Source: Chitinophagaceae bacterium
GTDB taxonomy: Bacteria; Bacteroidota; Bacteroidia; Chitinophagales; UBA10324
NCBI GenBank assembly: GCA_016704325.1
Contig: JADJAG010000006.1
Location: 186,001-250,000, forward strand
Reading direction: 5' to 3'
DNA: 64,000 nt
The notes beneath the pieces are model-generated. The model saw nothing but the letters and a program-made list of their open reading frames with translations, did not search any database and was not told where the DNA came from. Below are positions 26,271-35,719 of the stretch, one piece after another; the first letter of the stretch is position 1; every line of letters starts with the position of its first letter. The translations under genes were made by a program, and so were the position numbers.

Positions 26271-26960
26271 TTATTTTAATCTTTCCACTGCGTTTCGCAG
26301 GCTATCCATCGTAAGTCCATATTGTTTTGTTAGCCTACCGAGTTTTTCATCCTCAGGAACATCAGCAGGTATTCCAACTTCCTTAAGCACTTCCTGGTAA
26401 GGAAGACCGGTTATTTCTGTCAATTCAAGTAGCGTCATGGAACCCCTGATACTTTCATCATACGAAGGTTGTTCCTTCATTTTCTCCTTTACAGGAATTG
26501 GTTTAGAAAGTTCTTTCCCAACTTCTGATGTTAATGATTCATTTTCAGAACTGTCTGCAGTATTTTCCTGTGTATAGTCAGCTTTGTTTTGCTGCCTTGG
26601 TGATGATCCGGTTTGTTCTACAGATGCAAAAAATGGGCTGGCAGCAAGTACAAGTAAGGCTGCGAGTGCCAGTAGACTAAGTGCGATTCGGTATGTTGAA
26701 CCTTCTGCCGGTCTTCCTTTCACCATGCTGATGATCCATCTCCAATGCAAAACTACGTGCAGTGCAAGAACCACAAGAAATGTAACAGAAATCCAGAAAT
26801 GTATTTGCCCCCATTCATGACGGTCCATTCCCCAAAGTTCCATAAAACGACCCGACCCGGGAGGCAGGATGTAGTGCATCAGCAAACCGGTAGCAGTTAT
26901 AAAGACAAAGCAGGCAAAGGCAAATGCATCGATGATGGCGTGCATTCTTTTTTTTTCCAT
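26271..26960 (-). CDS. DUF4405 cytochrome-b-like membrane protein with C-terminal domain
   Basis: A 229-residue protein. Three membrane helices (about 8-30, 52-73, 88-110) carry histidines placed as in heme-binding DUF4405/cytochrome b561-like proteins (MHYILPPG, HEWGQIHFW, LHVVLHWRWI). A low-complexity acidic linker (about 115-165) joins a C-terminal domain at about 175-225 (MTLLELTEITGLPYQEVLKE, then GIPADVPEDEKLGRL and YGLTMDSLR). That last domain resembles the small helical domain fused to membrane electron-transfer proteins. It is probably a heme-containing redox membrane protein. No quinone oxidase or reductase genes lie nearby. Confidence 0.78.
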   Translation of the reverse strand: MEKKRMHAIIDAFAFACFVFITATGLLMHYILPPGSGRFMELWGMDRHEWGQIHFWISVTFLVVLALHVVLHWRWIISMVKGRPAEGSTYRIALSLLALAALLVLAASPFFASVEQTGSSPRQQNKADYTQENTADSSENESLTSEVGKELSKPIPVKEKMKEQPSYDESIRGSMTLLELTEITGLPYQEVLKEVGIPADVPEDEKLGRLTKQYGLTMDSLRNAVERLK

Positions 26961-27076
26961 GACCTATATATTTTGAAATACAAAATCAATCACTTGAAAC
27001 AATAGTTCAAAGCAACTACAAAAGAACAAGGCAATTGAAGTAACTTAAATGAAGATTATCATATTCTTGTATGAAA

Positions 27077-27106
27077 TTGGTCAGTTTAACCGGTAGACTA
27101 TGTTTG
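27077..27106 (+). promoter_or_regulatory. Bacteroidota-type promoter of the T9SS type B protein
   Basis: TTG (27077-27079), 19 bp, TATGTTTG (27099-27106): full match to the TTG-N19-TAnnTTTG consensus. Transcription would start near 27112, giving a leader of about 110 bases before the ATG at 27224. Confidence 0.55.
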
Positions 27107-27223
27107 AAAGGGAAGATCAGCACAGTTTTGCTATTTCCTATACCGGTTGAAAAAGACAGCTTGTGGAATTTATAGTTTCAGGCTGAGCCGCCAAATAGTT
27201 TCCTTTCTGTAACTTCGCCGGAG

Positions 27224-28819
27224 ATGAGAGGAATTAAACCCTGTTTAGCCGGATTATTTATTTTCGCAACCTGTTTCTGCATCAGTTATCAGTCGCAGGC
27301 ACAATGCCCTGCCGGACTTGAATTAGGGACAGAGAATATTGTGGTAAACGGCGACTTCAGTGCAGGTAACACCGGATTTGTTTCTGATCATGGTTTTTGT
27401 TCTACTCCGGGTTGCCTGGCAACGGAGGGTAAATATACCGTTGCCGGCGATCCTTCTGTTTATCAGCCCACCTTTGTCGGTTCGGATCATACTACAGGCG
27501 CCGGAAACTTCCTGATTGTAAATGGGGCTACCACCACAGATCCGGCATTATGGTGCCAAACCATTCCTGTTGATCCGAATTCATTCTACCAGATCAGTTA
27601 TTGGGTGTCTTCTATGGTAGGTCAGAGCCCTGCTTCCATACAGGTTACCTTGAATACCTTTCCATTTTTCGGCCCAACATCGGCTCCCGGCAATGTGAAT
27701 CAGTGGAATAATTTCTCACAGACATGGGTATCAGGTTTGAACACTTCGGTAACCATGTGTCTTGTTAACAAAAATGACGATGCAAACGGAAATGACTTTG
27801 GAATAGATGATATCAGCATTAAAAAATGCGAATGTGCATTAGTGATTGATGCGGGAGAGGGAGACAGTGTTTGTTATGGGGATTCCGTGCAATTGATGGG
27901 GGTTGGCGCAACAAGTTATTATTGGACACCGACCAGTAGTGTAAGTTGTTTTACCTGTGAAAATCCTGTTGCGACACCGGATGAAACTACTACTTATACG
28001 GTAACAGCAAGTGGTCCGGGTGGATGTAGGGCAACAGATTCGGTTACGGTAGTTATATTTCCTCCTTTTGATTTACATGCAGGCCCCGATACTTCCATAT
28101 GTTTTGGCGAAAGTGTTCAGCTGACTGCTGACGGGGCCGTAAGCTATCAATGGTTACCGGCAACCTGGTTATCTGATCCTTTTATTGCAATGCCTTTATG
28201 CTCACCGGAAACATCCATCAACTATTACCTGAATGCCGTTGACCAGTTTGGTTGTAAGCAATATGATTCACTTAAAATAAATGTCTGGCCTTATAATGGA
28301 CCTGTTATTGCGAGCAATGATACAACGGTCTGCCTGGGTGATGCGGTGTTGTTAACGGTGAATCAGTTAACAGGAGTGGTTTGGTCGCCGGATGATTTTT
28401 TAAGTTGTGTGGAATGTAGCCAACCGCTTTGTTTTCCGGATACGGGCATTGTTTATACGGTAAGTGTGACGGATATTAATAACTGTTTCTCCGGAACAGA
28501 CACGGTAGTGATTTCAGTGGACGATTCGTGTGACATTATTATCATACCAACCATGGAACTACCGTCGGCATTCTCACCAAACAATGATGGTCAGAATGAT
28601 TTCTTTAAAGTACTTGGTAATGGAATTGAGGAAATCAATCTCATGATTTACAATCGTTGGGGGCAGTTGGTTTTCAGTACTGCGAATAAAGATATCGGAT
28701 GGGATGGCACTTATGAAGGTGATGCGCAGGAAATAGGAGTGTATATATGGCAGTTGAAGGGAAGCCTGATTGATGGCACTCTTATTAACAAGCGTGGCAA
28801 TGTAACACTCTTACGATGA
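27224..28819 (+). CDS. T9SS type B sorting-domain surface protein
   Basis: 531 residues. A signal peptide (about 1-27, ending SQAQ) precedes an N-terminal beta-rich domain (about 30-200; VNGDFSAGNTGF and WNNFSQTW are reminiscent of carbohydrate-binding-like jelly-roll domains). Three Ig-like/PKD-like repeats follow, each starting with a DTSICFGESVQL-type strand and a C-pair (about 205-440). The C-terminal gliding-motility-associated (CHU_C, type B) domain has AFSPNNDGQNDFFKV, YNRWGQLVF and WDGTYEGDAQEIGVYIW. It should be exported by Sec, then the type IX system, and anchored or secreted. The ligand is unknown. Confidence 0.92.
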   Translation: MRGIKPCLAGLFIFATCFCISYQSQAQCPAGLELGTENIVVNGDFSAGNTGFVSDHGFCSTPGCLATEGKYTVAGDPSVYQPTFVGSDHTTGAGNFLIVNGATTTDPALWCQTIPVDPNSFYQISYWVSSMVGQSPASIQVTLNTFPFFGPTSAPGNVNQWNNFSQTWVSGLNTSVTMCLVNKNDDANGNDFGIDDISIKKCECALVIDAGEGDSVCYGDSVQLMGVGATSYYWTPTSSVSCFTCENPVATPDETTTYTVTASGPGGCRATDSVTVVIFPPFDLHAGPDTSICFGESVQLTADGAVSYQWLPATWLSDPFIAMPLCSPETSINYYLNAVDQFGCKQYDSLKINVWPYNGPVIASNDTTVCLGDAVLLTVNQLTGVVWSPDDFLSCVECSQPLCFPDTGIVYTVSVTDINNCFSGTDTVVISVDDSCDIIIIPTMELPSAFSPNNDGQNDFFKVLGNGIEEINLMIYNRWGQLVFSTANKDIGWDGTYEGDAQEIGVYIWQLKGSLIDGTLINKRGNVTLLR

Positions 28820-29008
28820 CCTTGTTCGTGTTTTCGATGCATTGCACTCACTCTTGTTTCCGCTACATGTTGATAAAAAGTAACAGGCATTTTTTTTGTT
28901 AAAGGCTTTGCAGGAAGCTTACTACATTTGTTATATGTACAGGTCAGTTGCTTCAATTTAGTATTACTTATTTTCCGTACTTCAATCATCTTTTCGCATC
29001 GGGTTTGA

Positions 29009-30343
29009 ATGTTCACATTCTTCAGATCAATCACCATTGTAAATATTAGGGAATGGCTGCAAAGCCGGCATGCGCGTGACTTGTTGCTGGTATTCAGTAT
29101 ACAGGTATTCTCCCTTATTGCCTCTCTGCTCATCAGTCTCACTATTACCAACTTATTGGGCGCAGCAGCCTATGGTATATTCAGTTATGGTTTTTCGTGG
29201 GTGAACCTGCTGGCCGTATTCAGTTGTATGGGATATGAACAGTTGGCATTAAAAGAGTTGCCTGCATACAGGGTAGAGAACAAACTGGGTTTAATACGGG
29301 GGTATTTTCGCTATGCCACAAAAAGAATATTGATCATATCTATTTCCCTTTCCGGCGTGTTGTTTCTGTTCTCTTATCTTCTCGAACATCCTGAAGACAA
29401 TTTGCTGAGAAAGGGTTTGTGGCTGGCCTTACCTGCTTTACCAATCATTGCCATGATAAACCTGAGGTTTGCATGGTTGCGCAGTTTTCAGTTTAACACC
29501 TTAAGCCAGTTTCCTGATAAGGTATTAAGACCATTATTGCTACTACTGATGTTGTGGGTAGGTTATTTTCTTTACGGTGCATCAATGAATGTCTGGTTCG
29601 TAATCACAATGAGTGTAGCCAGTATTGTGGTGGCATTGTTTACCGGCAATAGCTTTGTGAAACGCAAAGTGATCAGCGTGGTTTCCGGAGCAGAACCGGC
29701 ATATGATATAGTTGCCTGGAATAAGACGGCGCTATCTTTATTAATGGTGAATGGTATATATTTCTACCTCACGCAGGTGCAGATATTGATTTTAGGATCT
29801 TTCAGAGGTGCATCGGAAACAGGAGTGTTTGCCATAGCCGCACGCTTATCTGACCTGGAAGGGTACATGCTTTTTGCCCTGAATGTGGTGCTTGCTCCAT
29901 TGATATCGAAGTTATATGCGGAAGGAAAAATTATGGAGTTGCAATCGGTAATTACCAGGAGTCTGTGGTTTGGTTTCCTTTTTTCTGCACCACTTATTTT
30001 TTGTTTTCTAATTTATCCTGGATTTTTTCTTGGGCTTTTCGGAGCGGAATTTGGTGATGGCAGTTTTGTGCTAATACTGCTTACCCTTTCGCAAATTGTA
30101 AACTTTGCTACGGGCTCTGTCGGCTATATGCTTACGATGACGGGCCATCACAAAATTGCTATGCAGATATTGGTTGTTTGCGCGTTCATTACTACCTGCC
30201 TCAGTTTTTTGTTGATTCCGGTTTATGGAAAGGAAGGTGCAGCAATTTCGGCTGCCATCAACAATGTAGTGCTGAATGTGGCCATGGCCATTGCCGTATT
30301 TCGCAAAACGGGTATTAATTCTACATTGCTACGTTTCAGATGA
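29009..30343 (+). CDS. Polysaccharide flippase (Wzx/MATE-like oligosaccharide family)
   Basis: A 444-residue integral membrane protein with about 12 hydrophobic helices. Its N-terminal FSIQVFSLIASLLISLTITN and AAYGIFSYGFSWVNLLAVFS segments are typical of O-antigen/teichoic-acid flippases. It should flip lipid-linked glycans across the inner membrane. The next gene (a sulfotransferase) starts inside its stop codon (ATGA at 30340-30343), so the two are translationally coupled. Sulfation of the same glycan is therefore plausible. Confidence 0.87.
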   Translation: MFTFFRSITIVNIREWLQSRHARDLLLVFSIQVFSLIASLLISLTITNLLGAAAYGIFSYGFSWVNLLAVFSCMGYEQLALKELPAYRVENKLGLIRGYFRYATKRILIISISLSGVLFLFSYLLEHPEDNLLRKGLWLALPALPIIAMINLRFAWLRSFQFNTLSQFPDKVLRPLLLLLMLWVGYFLYGASMNVWFVITMSVASIVVALFTGNSFVKRKVISVVSGAEPAYDIVAWNKTALSLLMVNGIYFYLTQVQILILGSFRGASETGVFAIAARLSDLEGYMLFALNVVLAPLISKLYAEGKIMELQSVITRSLWFGFLFSAPLIFCFLIYPGFFLGLFGAEFGDGSFVLILLTLSQIVNFATGSVGYMLTMTGHHKIAMQILVVCAFITTCLSFLLIPVYGKEGAAISAAINNVVLNVAMAIAVFRKTGINSTLLRFR

Positions 30344-31251
30344 ATAAAATAATGATACCCGGATTCTTCGTAGTGGGTGCGCCAAAATGCGGCACTACCT
30401 CACTCTATGCCTATCTTAAGCAACATCCACAGGTCTATCTGCCTCGTATTAAAGAGTTAAATTTTTTTTGTACCGATTTGCATTTCAGGTATCCGCTGTT
30501 GACTGAAGAACAGTTTTTAAGTTACTATAGCGATTATAAAAGTGAAAGCGCTGTAGGAGAGGTGTCTGTCTGGAATCTTTTTTCATCATCTGCTCCTGCT
30601 AATATTCATCAGTTTAATCCTTCAGCTAAGATCATCATCATGTTGCGCAAGCCTGCTGATATGCTTCATGCTTTGCACAGCAATCATGTATTTAACGACA
30701 ACGAGCAGATCCATGATTTTAAAGCAGCACTGCATGCTCAAGCTGACCGAAAGAAAGGATTGCAGATCGCACCATTTATCAAATGCCCTGTGGAAGGGTT
30801 ATACTATTATGATGTAGCTGCGTATGGCACGCAGGTGAAGCGTTACCTGGAGCTGTTCGGACCAGACCAGGTTAAAGTGATTTTGTTTGACGACTTCATA
30901 CAGGATACCCAAAGAACGTATCAGGAAGTACTGACTTTTCTGGGAGTAGGTGAATTTTTGCCTGAAACATTTGTGATCCACAATGCCAGCAAATCCACAC
31001 GCAGCAGTTTTATCAAGCGCATGACGGTACAAACGCCGCACTGGATAAAAGCAACGGGTAAATGGTTTTTCCCACACCAGACAAAAAGAAGAGACCTGCT
31101 GATGTATTGGCTATGGAAACTCAATTCAAAACCGGTGAACCGTCCGCCATTAAGCAAAGCGATACATGATGAAGTAACAGATGTGATGAAAGCAGAAATG
31201 TTTTTGTTACAGCAATTGATTGGTCGCGATCTCACACACTGGCAACAGTGA
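30340..31251 (+). CDS. PAPS-dependent sulfotransferase
   Basis: A 303-residue sulfotransferase-fold protein. The 5'-phosphosulfate loop is GAPKCGTTSLY (13-23), the 3'-phosphate region LRKPADMLHALHS (about 104-116), with FIQDTQRTYQEVLTFLG as the usual C-terminal helix. It should transfer sulfate from PAPS to a carbohydrate hydroxyl or amine. Overlap with the flippase gene suggests a surface or lipid-linked glycan acceptor. A matching sulfatase is encoded at 56848-59118. Confidence 0.9.
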   Translation: MNKIMIPGFFVVGAPKCGTTSLYAYLKQHPQVYLPRIKELNFFCTDLHFRYPLLTEEQFLSYYSDYKSESAVGEVSVWNLFSSSAPANIHQFNPSAKIIIMLRKPADMLHALHSNHVFNDNEQIHDFKAALHAQADRKKGLQIAPFIKCPVEGLYYYDVAAYGTQVKRYLELFGPDQVKVILFDDFIQDTQRTYQEVLTFLGVGEFLPETFVIHNASKSTRSSFIKRMTVQTPHWIKATGKWFFPHQTKRRDLLMYWLWKLNSKPVNRPPLSKAIHDEVTDVMKAEMFLLQQLIGRDLTHWQQ

Positions 31252-31280
31252 ATGGATCATGTAAACAATGGAACACCTAA

Positions 31281-32447
31281 TTATTTTGATGGGTCAAGTT
31301 CTTCATAGATTTCCAATAATTTTTTTCCTACCACCTCAGCTGAAAAATTTATTGAAGCATATTCCTTTAATGTTTCCGGATCGAATTGGTGATATTGCTG
31401 ATACATATTTATTAATGCAGCTGCAAGTTGTTCCGGTGCATTGATATCTATGAGCATTCCAACAGCGTTGTTGATGAACTCTTCAGGTCCGCCACATCGC
31501 GTAGTGATCACCGGTTTACCGCAAGCAAGTGCTTCTGCTGCCGCCATAGAAAATGTTTCAGAAATACTGTTTACCACCAGGAAGGAACAGGAAGTAAGTA
31601 AACTATATACTTCCTCATTGGAAAGGTAATCGTGAAAAAATATCTTAGTATGCAGGAGGCCTGTGGCCATTGCGCTGTCATACAGCAGCTGATCCGGAAC
31701 CGGGCGAATAATGTTTAGACGTGCATCAGGAATTTGAGCATGGATCTTTGAAAACACATCAATGAGTCCGGCAATATTCTTACGTGAATCAGTAAGTCCG
31801 CCGATGGCAATAATTCGCACGATACCTTCAGCCGGTTTTTGGAGTATTGCGGGTTCACTTAGAAATACCACATTGGGAATGATACGATACGTGCCATGTA
31901 ATCCGAAGCTGTTCATTGCATCCTGCAGTGTCCTGGAAACGGCTGTAATAATTTTTGCCTGGCTGGCTGCATATTGTGCAAACCACTTCATTGGCGGTAA
32001 CAAAACCGGGAGGTCGTGTACGAAATGACTGGAATGTTCTGTAATGAGGAATGGGATACCGAATTTATACCGAAGGTAAAAAGCAAGCAAGACCGGCCGG
32101 GTAAATATATGAACATGGCTTACATTGGGTAGTCCGAAAATTTGGCGCGTCTTCAGCCAGGCCATACGCGTTGCTTTCACGTACCTGAAAAACTTGATGA
32201 TTCTGCCATTGATTTTTGTAGATACATCATTGTTACGGTACCATACCCTTACTACCGGGAATCCATGTTCCGTGGAAACCCGGCAGTCATAATACCTGTC
32301 ACTCATGGAAGGGTCGGCGCCAACATACAATACAGCAAGATCTGCAATCATCGAAACTGCCCTGGCATGATTCTCGATAAAATTTCCATCGAGTTTATCA
32401 ACCCTGTTGGGATACCACCTCGTGATAAATAGTATCTTCTTGCGCAT
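31281..32447 (-). CDS. GT4-type glycosyltransferase
   Basis: A 388-residue GT-B glycosyltransferase. The N-terminal domain starts LFITRWYPNRVDKLDG and the C-terminal nucleotide-sugar domain carries SCSFLVVNSISETFSMAAAE and ALACGKPVITTRCGGPEEFI, the GT4 ExFxxxxxEA motif and donor site. It probably adds a sugar to a surface polysaccharide. It lies 5 bp downstream of the P1B ATPase gene on the same strand and faces the flippase-sulfotransferase pair, which is a more natural partner. Confidence 0.9.
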   Translation of the reverse strand: MRKKILFITRWYPNRVDKLDGNFIENHARAVSMIADLAVLYVGADPSMSDRYYDCRVSTEHGFPVVRVWYRNNDVSTKINGRIIKFFRYVKATRMAWLKTRQIFGLPNVSHVHIFTRPVLLAFYLRYKFGIPFLITEHSSHFVHDLPVLLPPMKWFAQYAASQAKIITAVSRTLQDAMNSFGLHGTYRIIPNVVFLSEPAILQKPAEGIVRIIAIGGLTDSRKNIAGLIDVFSKIHAQIPDARLNIIRPVPDQLLYDSAMATGLLHTKIFFHDYLSNEEVYSLLTSCSFLVVNSISETFSMAAAEALACGKPVITTRCGGPEEFINNAVGMLIDINAPEQLAAALINMYQQYHQFDPETLKEYASINFSAEVVGKKLLEIYEELDPSK

Positions 32448-32452
32448 TGGCG

Positions 32453-34582
32453 CTAAGATAATTTTTTTGCACGTAGGCGCAACGAATTTCCAATTACCAT
32501 CACATCAGAAAAGGCCATGGAGGCTGCACCTACTATCGGACGCAGCCAGCCTATTGCAGCAATGGGAATGGCTACAATGTTGTAACAAAAAGCCCAGAAA
32601 AGGTTTTGACGAATGGTTAGCAATGTATGCCTGCTGATTTTAAATGCTTCAGGAAGCAGCAGGAGGTTGTTGTGCAGCAGTATGATCTGCGCAGCATCTA
32701 CTGCAATTTGCGTTGCATTACTGAGGGAGATACCGATGGTTGCCGCTGTAAGCGCAGGTGCATCATTCACCCCATCACCCACCATGGCAACAGGTGCGTT
32801 TTTCATCAGTTCATCAATAATTTTCAGCTTCTGCTCCGGTGTTTTTAGTGCATGCCAAACATCGATACCCAATTCCTTTGCTACCAGGTTACATGCAGCT
32901 TCGCGGTCACCACTGAGCATCACAGTCGTGATGCCCTCAGTCTTCAATTGCTGAATGGCTATTTTGGCTTCCGCTCGAATTTCATCTCCTACATCCACCA
33001 TGCCGGCCAGTGCATTGTTTTTCAAAACATATACATTAAACGACTGATCGTTGGTGAATGGAGCGGCTATCTTGTAAGAACCTGCTTCATACCGGTTGCC
33101 TGCTTCATCATGGCCTGTTATGGATATGCCTTTATTTTCAGTAATATTCTTCAGAGAAAAAGCAGGATCGTTTTTCAGCGAAGCAACAATGGAAACCGCT
33201 ATAGGATGAGAGGAGTATTTTTCCAGGCTTACCAGTATGCTTTTTAGTTCTGCTTCATCAATCGAATGGCCTTGCAATCGGTTGATCTTAAATTTGCCTG
33301 TGGTTAAGGTTCCTGTTTTATCGAATACTACCATCTTTATGGCAGGAAGTGTTTCCAGTGTCTGTGCTCCTTTAATCAGGATACCTCTCTTTGCGGCTCT
33401 TCCGATACCCACCATCACGGCAGTTGGTGTGGCCAATCCCATGGCGCACGGACAGGATACTACCAAAACACCAATGCTGCTCATGAGGCTGCGTTGAAAG
33501 GAAAGGTCAAACAGAAAGTAGCTTGCAATGAATGTAATAATTGAAATGGTTAACACTGCGGGCACAAAAATGGCGGTGATCCTGTCAGCAAGTTTTTGAA
33601 TGCGGGGCTTATTTCTTTGCGCATCATTTACGAGATCAATAATATGCGCCAATGCAGTTTCTTCGCCCACGGCTGTAGCAACAATCTTAACAGTACCATC
33701 CTGCAGCACGCTGCCGGCAATAACATCACTGCCTTTTTGTTTTACTACAGGAATGCTTTCCCCGCTTATCATGGACTCATCAACCATGCCGTTGCCCCAC
33801 GTTACTGTTCCGTCAGCGGGGATCCTGTCGCCTGAATTCACCAATAAATAATCACCGACTTGTATGTCTATGTATGCTACATCAGTGACCACTTCAAATA
33901 CTTCATCACCATAAAAATCAATGCGTTTTACCGTTTGTGGTTGCAGTTGTGTGAGTGCGGAGACCGCTGATCGCGTCCTGCTTACCGATCTTTTTTCAAT
34001 GAGATTACCCAGTAAAACCAGGGTAATGATAGATGCGGAGGTTTCAAAGAAAAGGTAGTCAGGGTTTTGGTAAACAAAAAGGCCGATCACACTGTAAACA
34101 AAAGCTGCAGTACTTCCGGTAAAAATAAGTACATCCATATTTGGAACGCCTTCTTTTAAGGAGCCCAAGGCACTCTTCCCAAAATGCAAGGTGCCAATAA
34201 TAAAAACGGGCAGGCATAAGATGAGTTGAAATGTCGGGTTATGAAGCAGTGCAAATGGCAATAACATATGCAACATTAGCGGAATGGTAAAAGCTAATGA
34301 GAGGTAGAATTTTGTTTCAAGTGAATTCAGCCAAAGCCACCAACTATTATGTGCTTCAGCGTCCCCTGACCTGACACGATAGCCCAACCGACTGATCCCT
34401 GTTGACAGTTCTTCATTGTTAAAAGTGCCGTTAGGCTGAAATTTTACAGCACCTGATGCAAAGTCGACATATACTTCTTTCATGCCGCGCTTTTCCAGGA
34501 ATTTAGTTACTGTATTCGCACAACTGGAACAAGTCATCCCTTCTACATTCCATGCTACTTCTTTACGCTTTCCGGTTTCCAT
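32453..34582 (-). CDS. Heavy-metal (copper-type) P1B ATPase, CopA-like
   Basis: A 709-residue P1B-type ATPase. One N-terminal heavy-metal domain has GMTCSSC (C18 and C21). The TGES-type actuator motif reads ISGES, M6 has VVSCPCAMGLATPT (CPC, the copper/silver type), the phosphorylation site is FDKTGTLTTG, and the hinge GDGVNDAP. The C-terminal pair of helices has MAFSDVMVIGNSLRL. It should export Cu+ (or Ag+) from the cytoplasm. No CopZ, CueR or CopY-like gene is adjacent. It heads a two-gene unit with the GT4 gene (5-bp gap), an odd pairing. Confidence 0.92.
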   Translation of the reverse strand: METGKRKEVAWNVEGMTCSSCANTVTKFLEKRGMKEVYVDFASGAVKFQPNGTFNNEELSTGISRLGYRVRSGDAEAHNSWWLWLNSLETKFYLSLAFTIPLMLHMLLPFALLHNPTFQLILCLPVFIIGTLHFGKSALGSLKEGVPNMDVLIFTGSTAAFVYSVIGLFVYQNPDYLFFETSASIITLVLLGNLIEKRSVSRTRSAVSALTQLQPQTVKRIDFYGDEVFEVVTDVAYIDIQVGDYLLVNSGDRIPADGTVTWGNGMVDESMISGESIPVVKQKGSDVIAGSVLQDGTVKIVATAVGEETALAHIIDLVNDAQRNKPRIQKLADRITAIFVPAVLTISIITFIASYFLFDLSFQRSLMSSIGVLVVSCPCAMGLATPTAVMVGIGRAAKRGILIKGAQTLETLPAIKMVVFDKTGTLTTGKFKINRLQGHSIDEAELKSILVSLEKYSSHPIAVSIVASLKNDPAFSLKNITENKGISITGHDEAGNRYEAGSYKIAAPFTNDQSFNVYVLKNNALAGMVDVGDEIRAEAKIAIQQLKTEGITTVMLSGDREAACNLVAKELGIDVWHALKTPEQKLKIIDELMKNAPVAMVGDGVNDAPALTAATIGISLSNATQIAVDAAQIILLHNNLLLLPEAFKISRHTLLTIRQNLFWAFCYNIVAIPIAAIGWLRPIVGAASMAFSDVMVIGNSLRLRAKKLS

Positions 34583-34763
34583 CCTGTCTATATCGGTTAT
34601 TGCATTCCATTAATTTTTCATCCTGCTCTTGATCAACGCTTCAACAACGCTTCATTTTTTAACTATTAACATCCCCTTTAACATTAATCGCACAAAATTA
34701 CCCAATTTAGCCTCTCTGAAAGCAAGCAGATCAATTCATTTCAACCAATAACTATTTTCAATC

Positions 34764-35528
34764 ATGAAAACACAATCAAGTCATTCACGCCGAAACTTCA
34801 TCAAAACAAGTGCACTGGCAGCTGCCGGAGCCATTAACCTGGTAGCTCTGGACTGGAACGGCGCTGTTGCCGCCGGCACCGGATTAAGGGAAAGTAACTT
34901 TTCCGGAGATGATGGTGCATTTAAACTTGCAGCTTTGCCCTATGCATATAATGCGCTGGAACCTTTTATTGATGCAAAGACGATGGAAGTCCATTATTCG
35001 AAGCACCACCAGGGCTATGTAGATAAACTGAATGCCGCTATTGAAAAATCACCGGAGCTGAAAGGCAGGTCATTGGAAGCGTTGTTAGCCAATATTGAGC
35101 AATTGCCCGAAGGCACAAGAAACGCTGTGCGCAACCAGGGTGGTGGCCATTGGAACCATACATTCTTCTGGCAGGTAATTGGCCCGAAGGCCGAGCAACA
35201 ACCCTCCGGAAAACTCAAAGATGCTATGATTGCTAAGTGGGAGAGTTTTGATAAGTTTAAAGAAGAGTTCAGCAAGGCCGGTATGGGTGTTTTTGGTTCA
35301 GGATGGGTTTGGATGGTTACTGATAATAATGGAAAGCTGTCAATTGTAACAACACCTAACCAGGATAATACCCTGATGGATATTAGCAAAGACAAGGGAA
35401 AACCGGTTTTAGGAATTGATGTTTGGGAGCATGCTTATTACCTGAAACACCAAAACAAGCGGGCAGACTATCTTGCTGATATCTGGAATGTGGTAAACTG
35501 GAAAAAGGTAGCTGAACTCTACGGATAG
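34764..35528 (+). CDS. Fe/Mn superoxide dismutase with Tat signal
   Basis: 254 residues. The N-terminus has a twin-arginine signal (SRRNFIK at 8-14, hydrophobic stretch AAAGAINLVAL, cleavage near AVAAG), then a full Fe/Mn SOD. Metal ligands are in EVHYSKHHQGYV, GGGHWNHTFFW, and DVWEHAYYLKHQ. The TTPNQD motif and GGGH, rather than the Fe-type AQVWNH, favour Mn or cambialistic use. It should detoxify superoxide in the periplasm after folded export by Tat. It stands alone, divergent from the copper ATPase gene. Confidence 0.93.
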   Translation: MKTQSSHSRRNFIKTSALAAAGAINLVALDWNGAVAAGTGLRESNFSGDDGAFKLAALPYAYNALEPFIDAKTMEVHYSKHHQGYVDKLNAAIEKSPELKGRSLEALLANIEQLPEGTRNAVRNQGGGHWNHTFFWQVIGPKAEQQPSGKLKDAMIAKWESFDKFKEEFSKAGMGVFGSGWVWMVTDNNGKLSIVTTPNQDNTLMDISKDKGKPVLGIDVWEHAYYLKHQNKRADYLADIWNVVNWKKVAELYG

Positions 35529-35574
35529 TACCGGGTCGCTAAGAATTTCTATTCGGAGAACAATTGATTTCAGT

Positions 35575-35582
35575 TATATTTG
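35575..35582 (+). promoter_or_regulatory. -7 promoter box of tRNA-His
   Basis: TATATTTG is a full match to TAnnTTTG and ends 10 bp before the tRNA. No good TTG -33 element is seen 19-21 bp upstream. Confidence 0.5.
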
Positions 35583-35592
35583 CAGCTTAAAC

Positions 35593-35667
35593 GGTGGTTG
35601 TAGCTCAGTCGGTTAGAGCATCAGTTTGTGGAGCTGAGGGTCGTGGGTTCGAGCCCCATCATCCACC
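35593..35667 (+). tRNA. tRNA-His (anticodon GTG)
   Basis: A cloverleaf with the extra 5' G typical of tRNA-His: 5' GGTGGTTG pairs with 3' CATCCACC. Seven of eight acceptor pairs form and one is T-T (T of GGTGGT against T of CATCC). The anticodon arm TCAGT-TTGTGGA-GCTGA gives GTG, and the T loop is the normal TTCGAGC. CCA is not encoded (CGT follows), so it must be added after transcription. The terminator at 35677-35703 follows. Confidence 0.93.
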
Positions 35668-35676
35668 CGTAGAAAA

Positions 35677-35703
35677 GGGCTTTCATTGTGAAGGCCTTTT
35701 TTT
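35677..35703 (+). terminator. Rho-independent terminator after tRNA-His
   Basis: A 9-bp stem gggctttca/tgaaggcct (two G-U pairs) with loop ttg and a run of seven T. Confidence 0.75.
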
Positions 35704-35719
35704 ATTGGGGTCATTGAAT

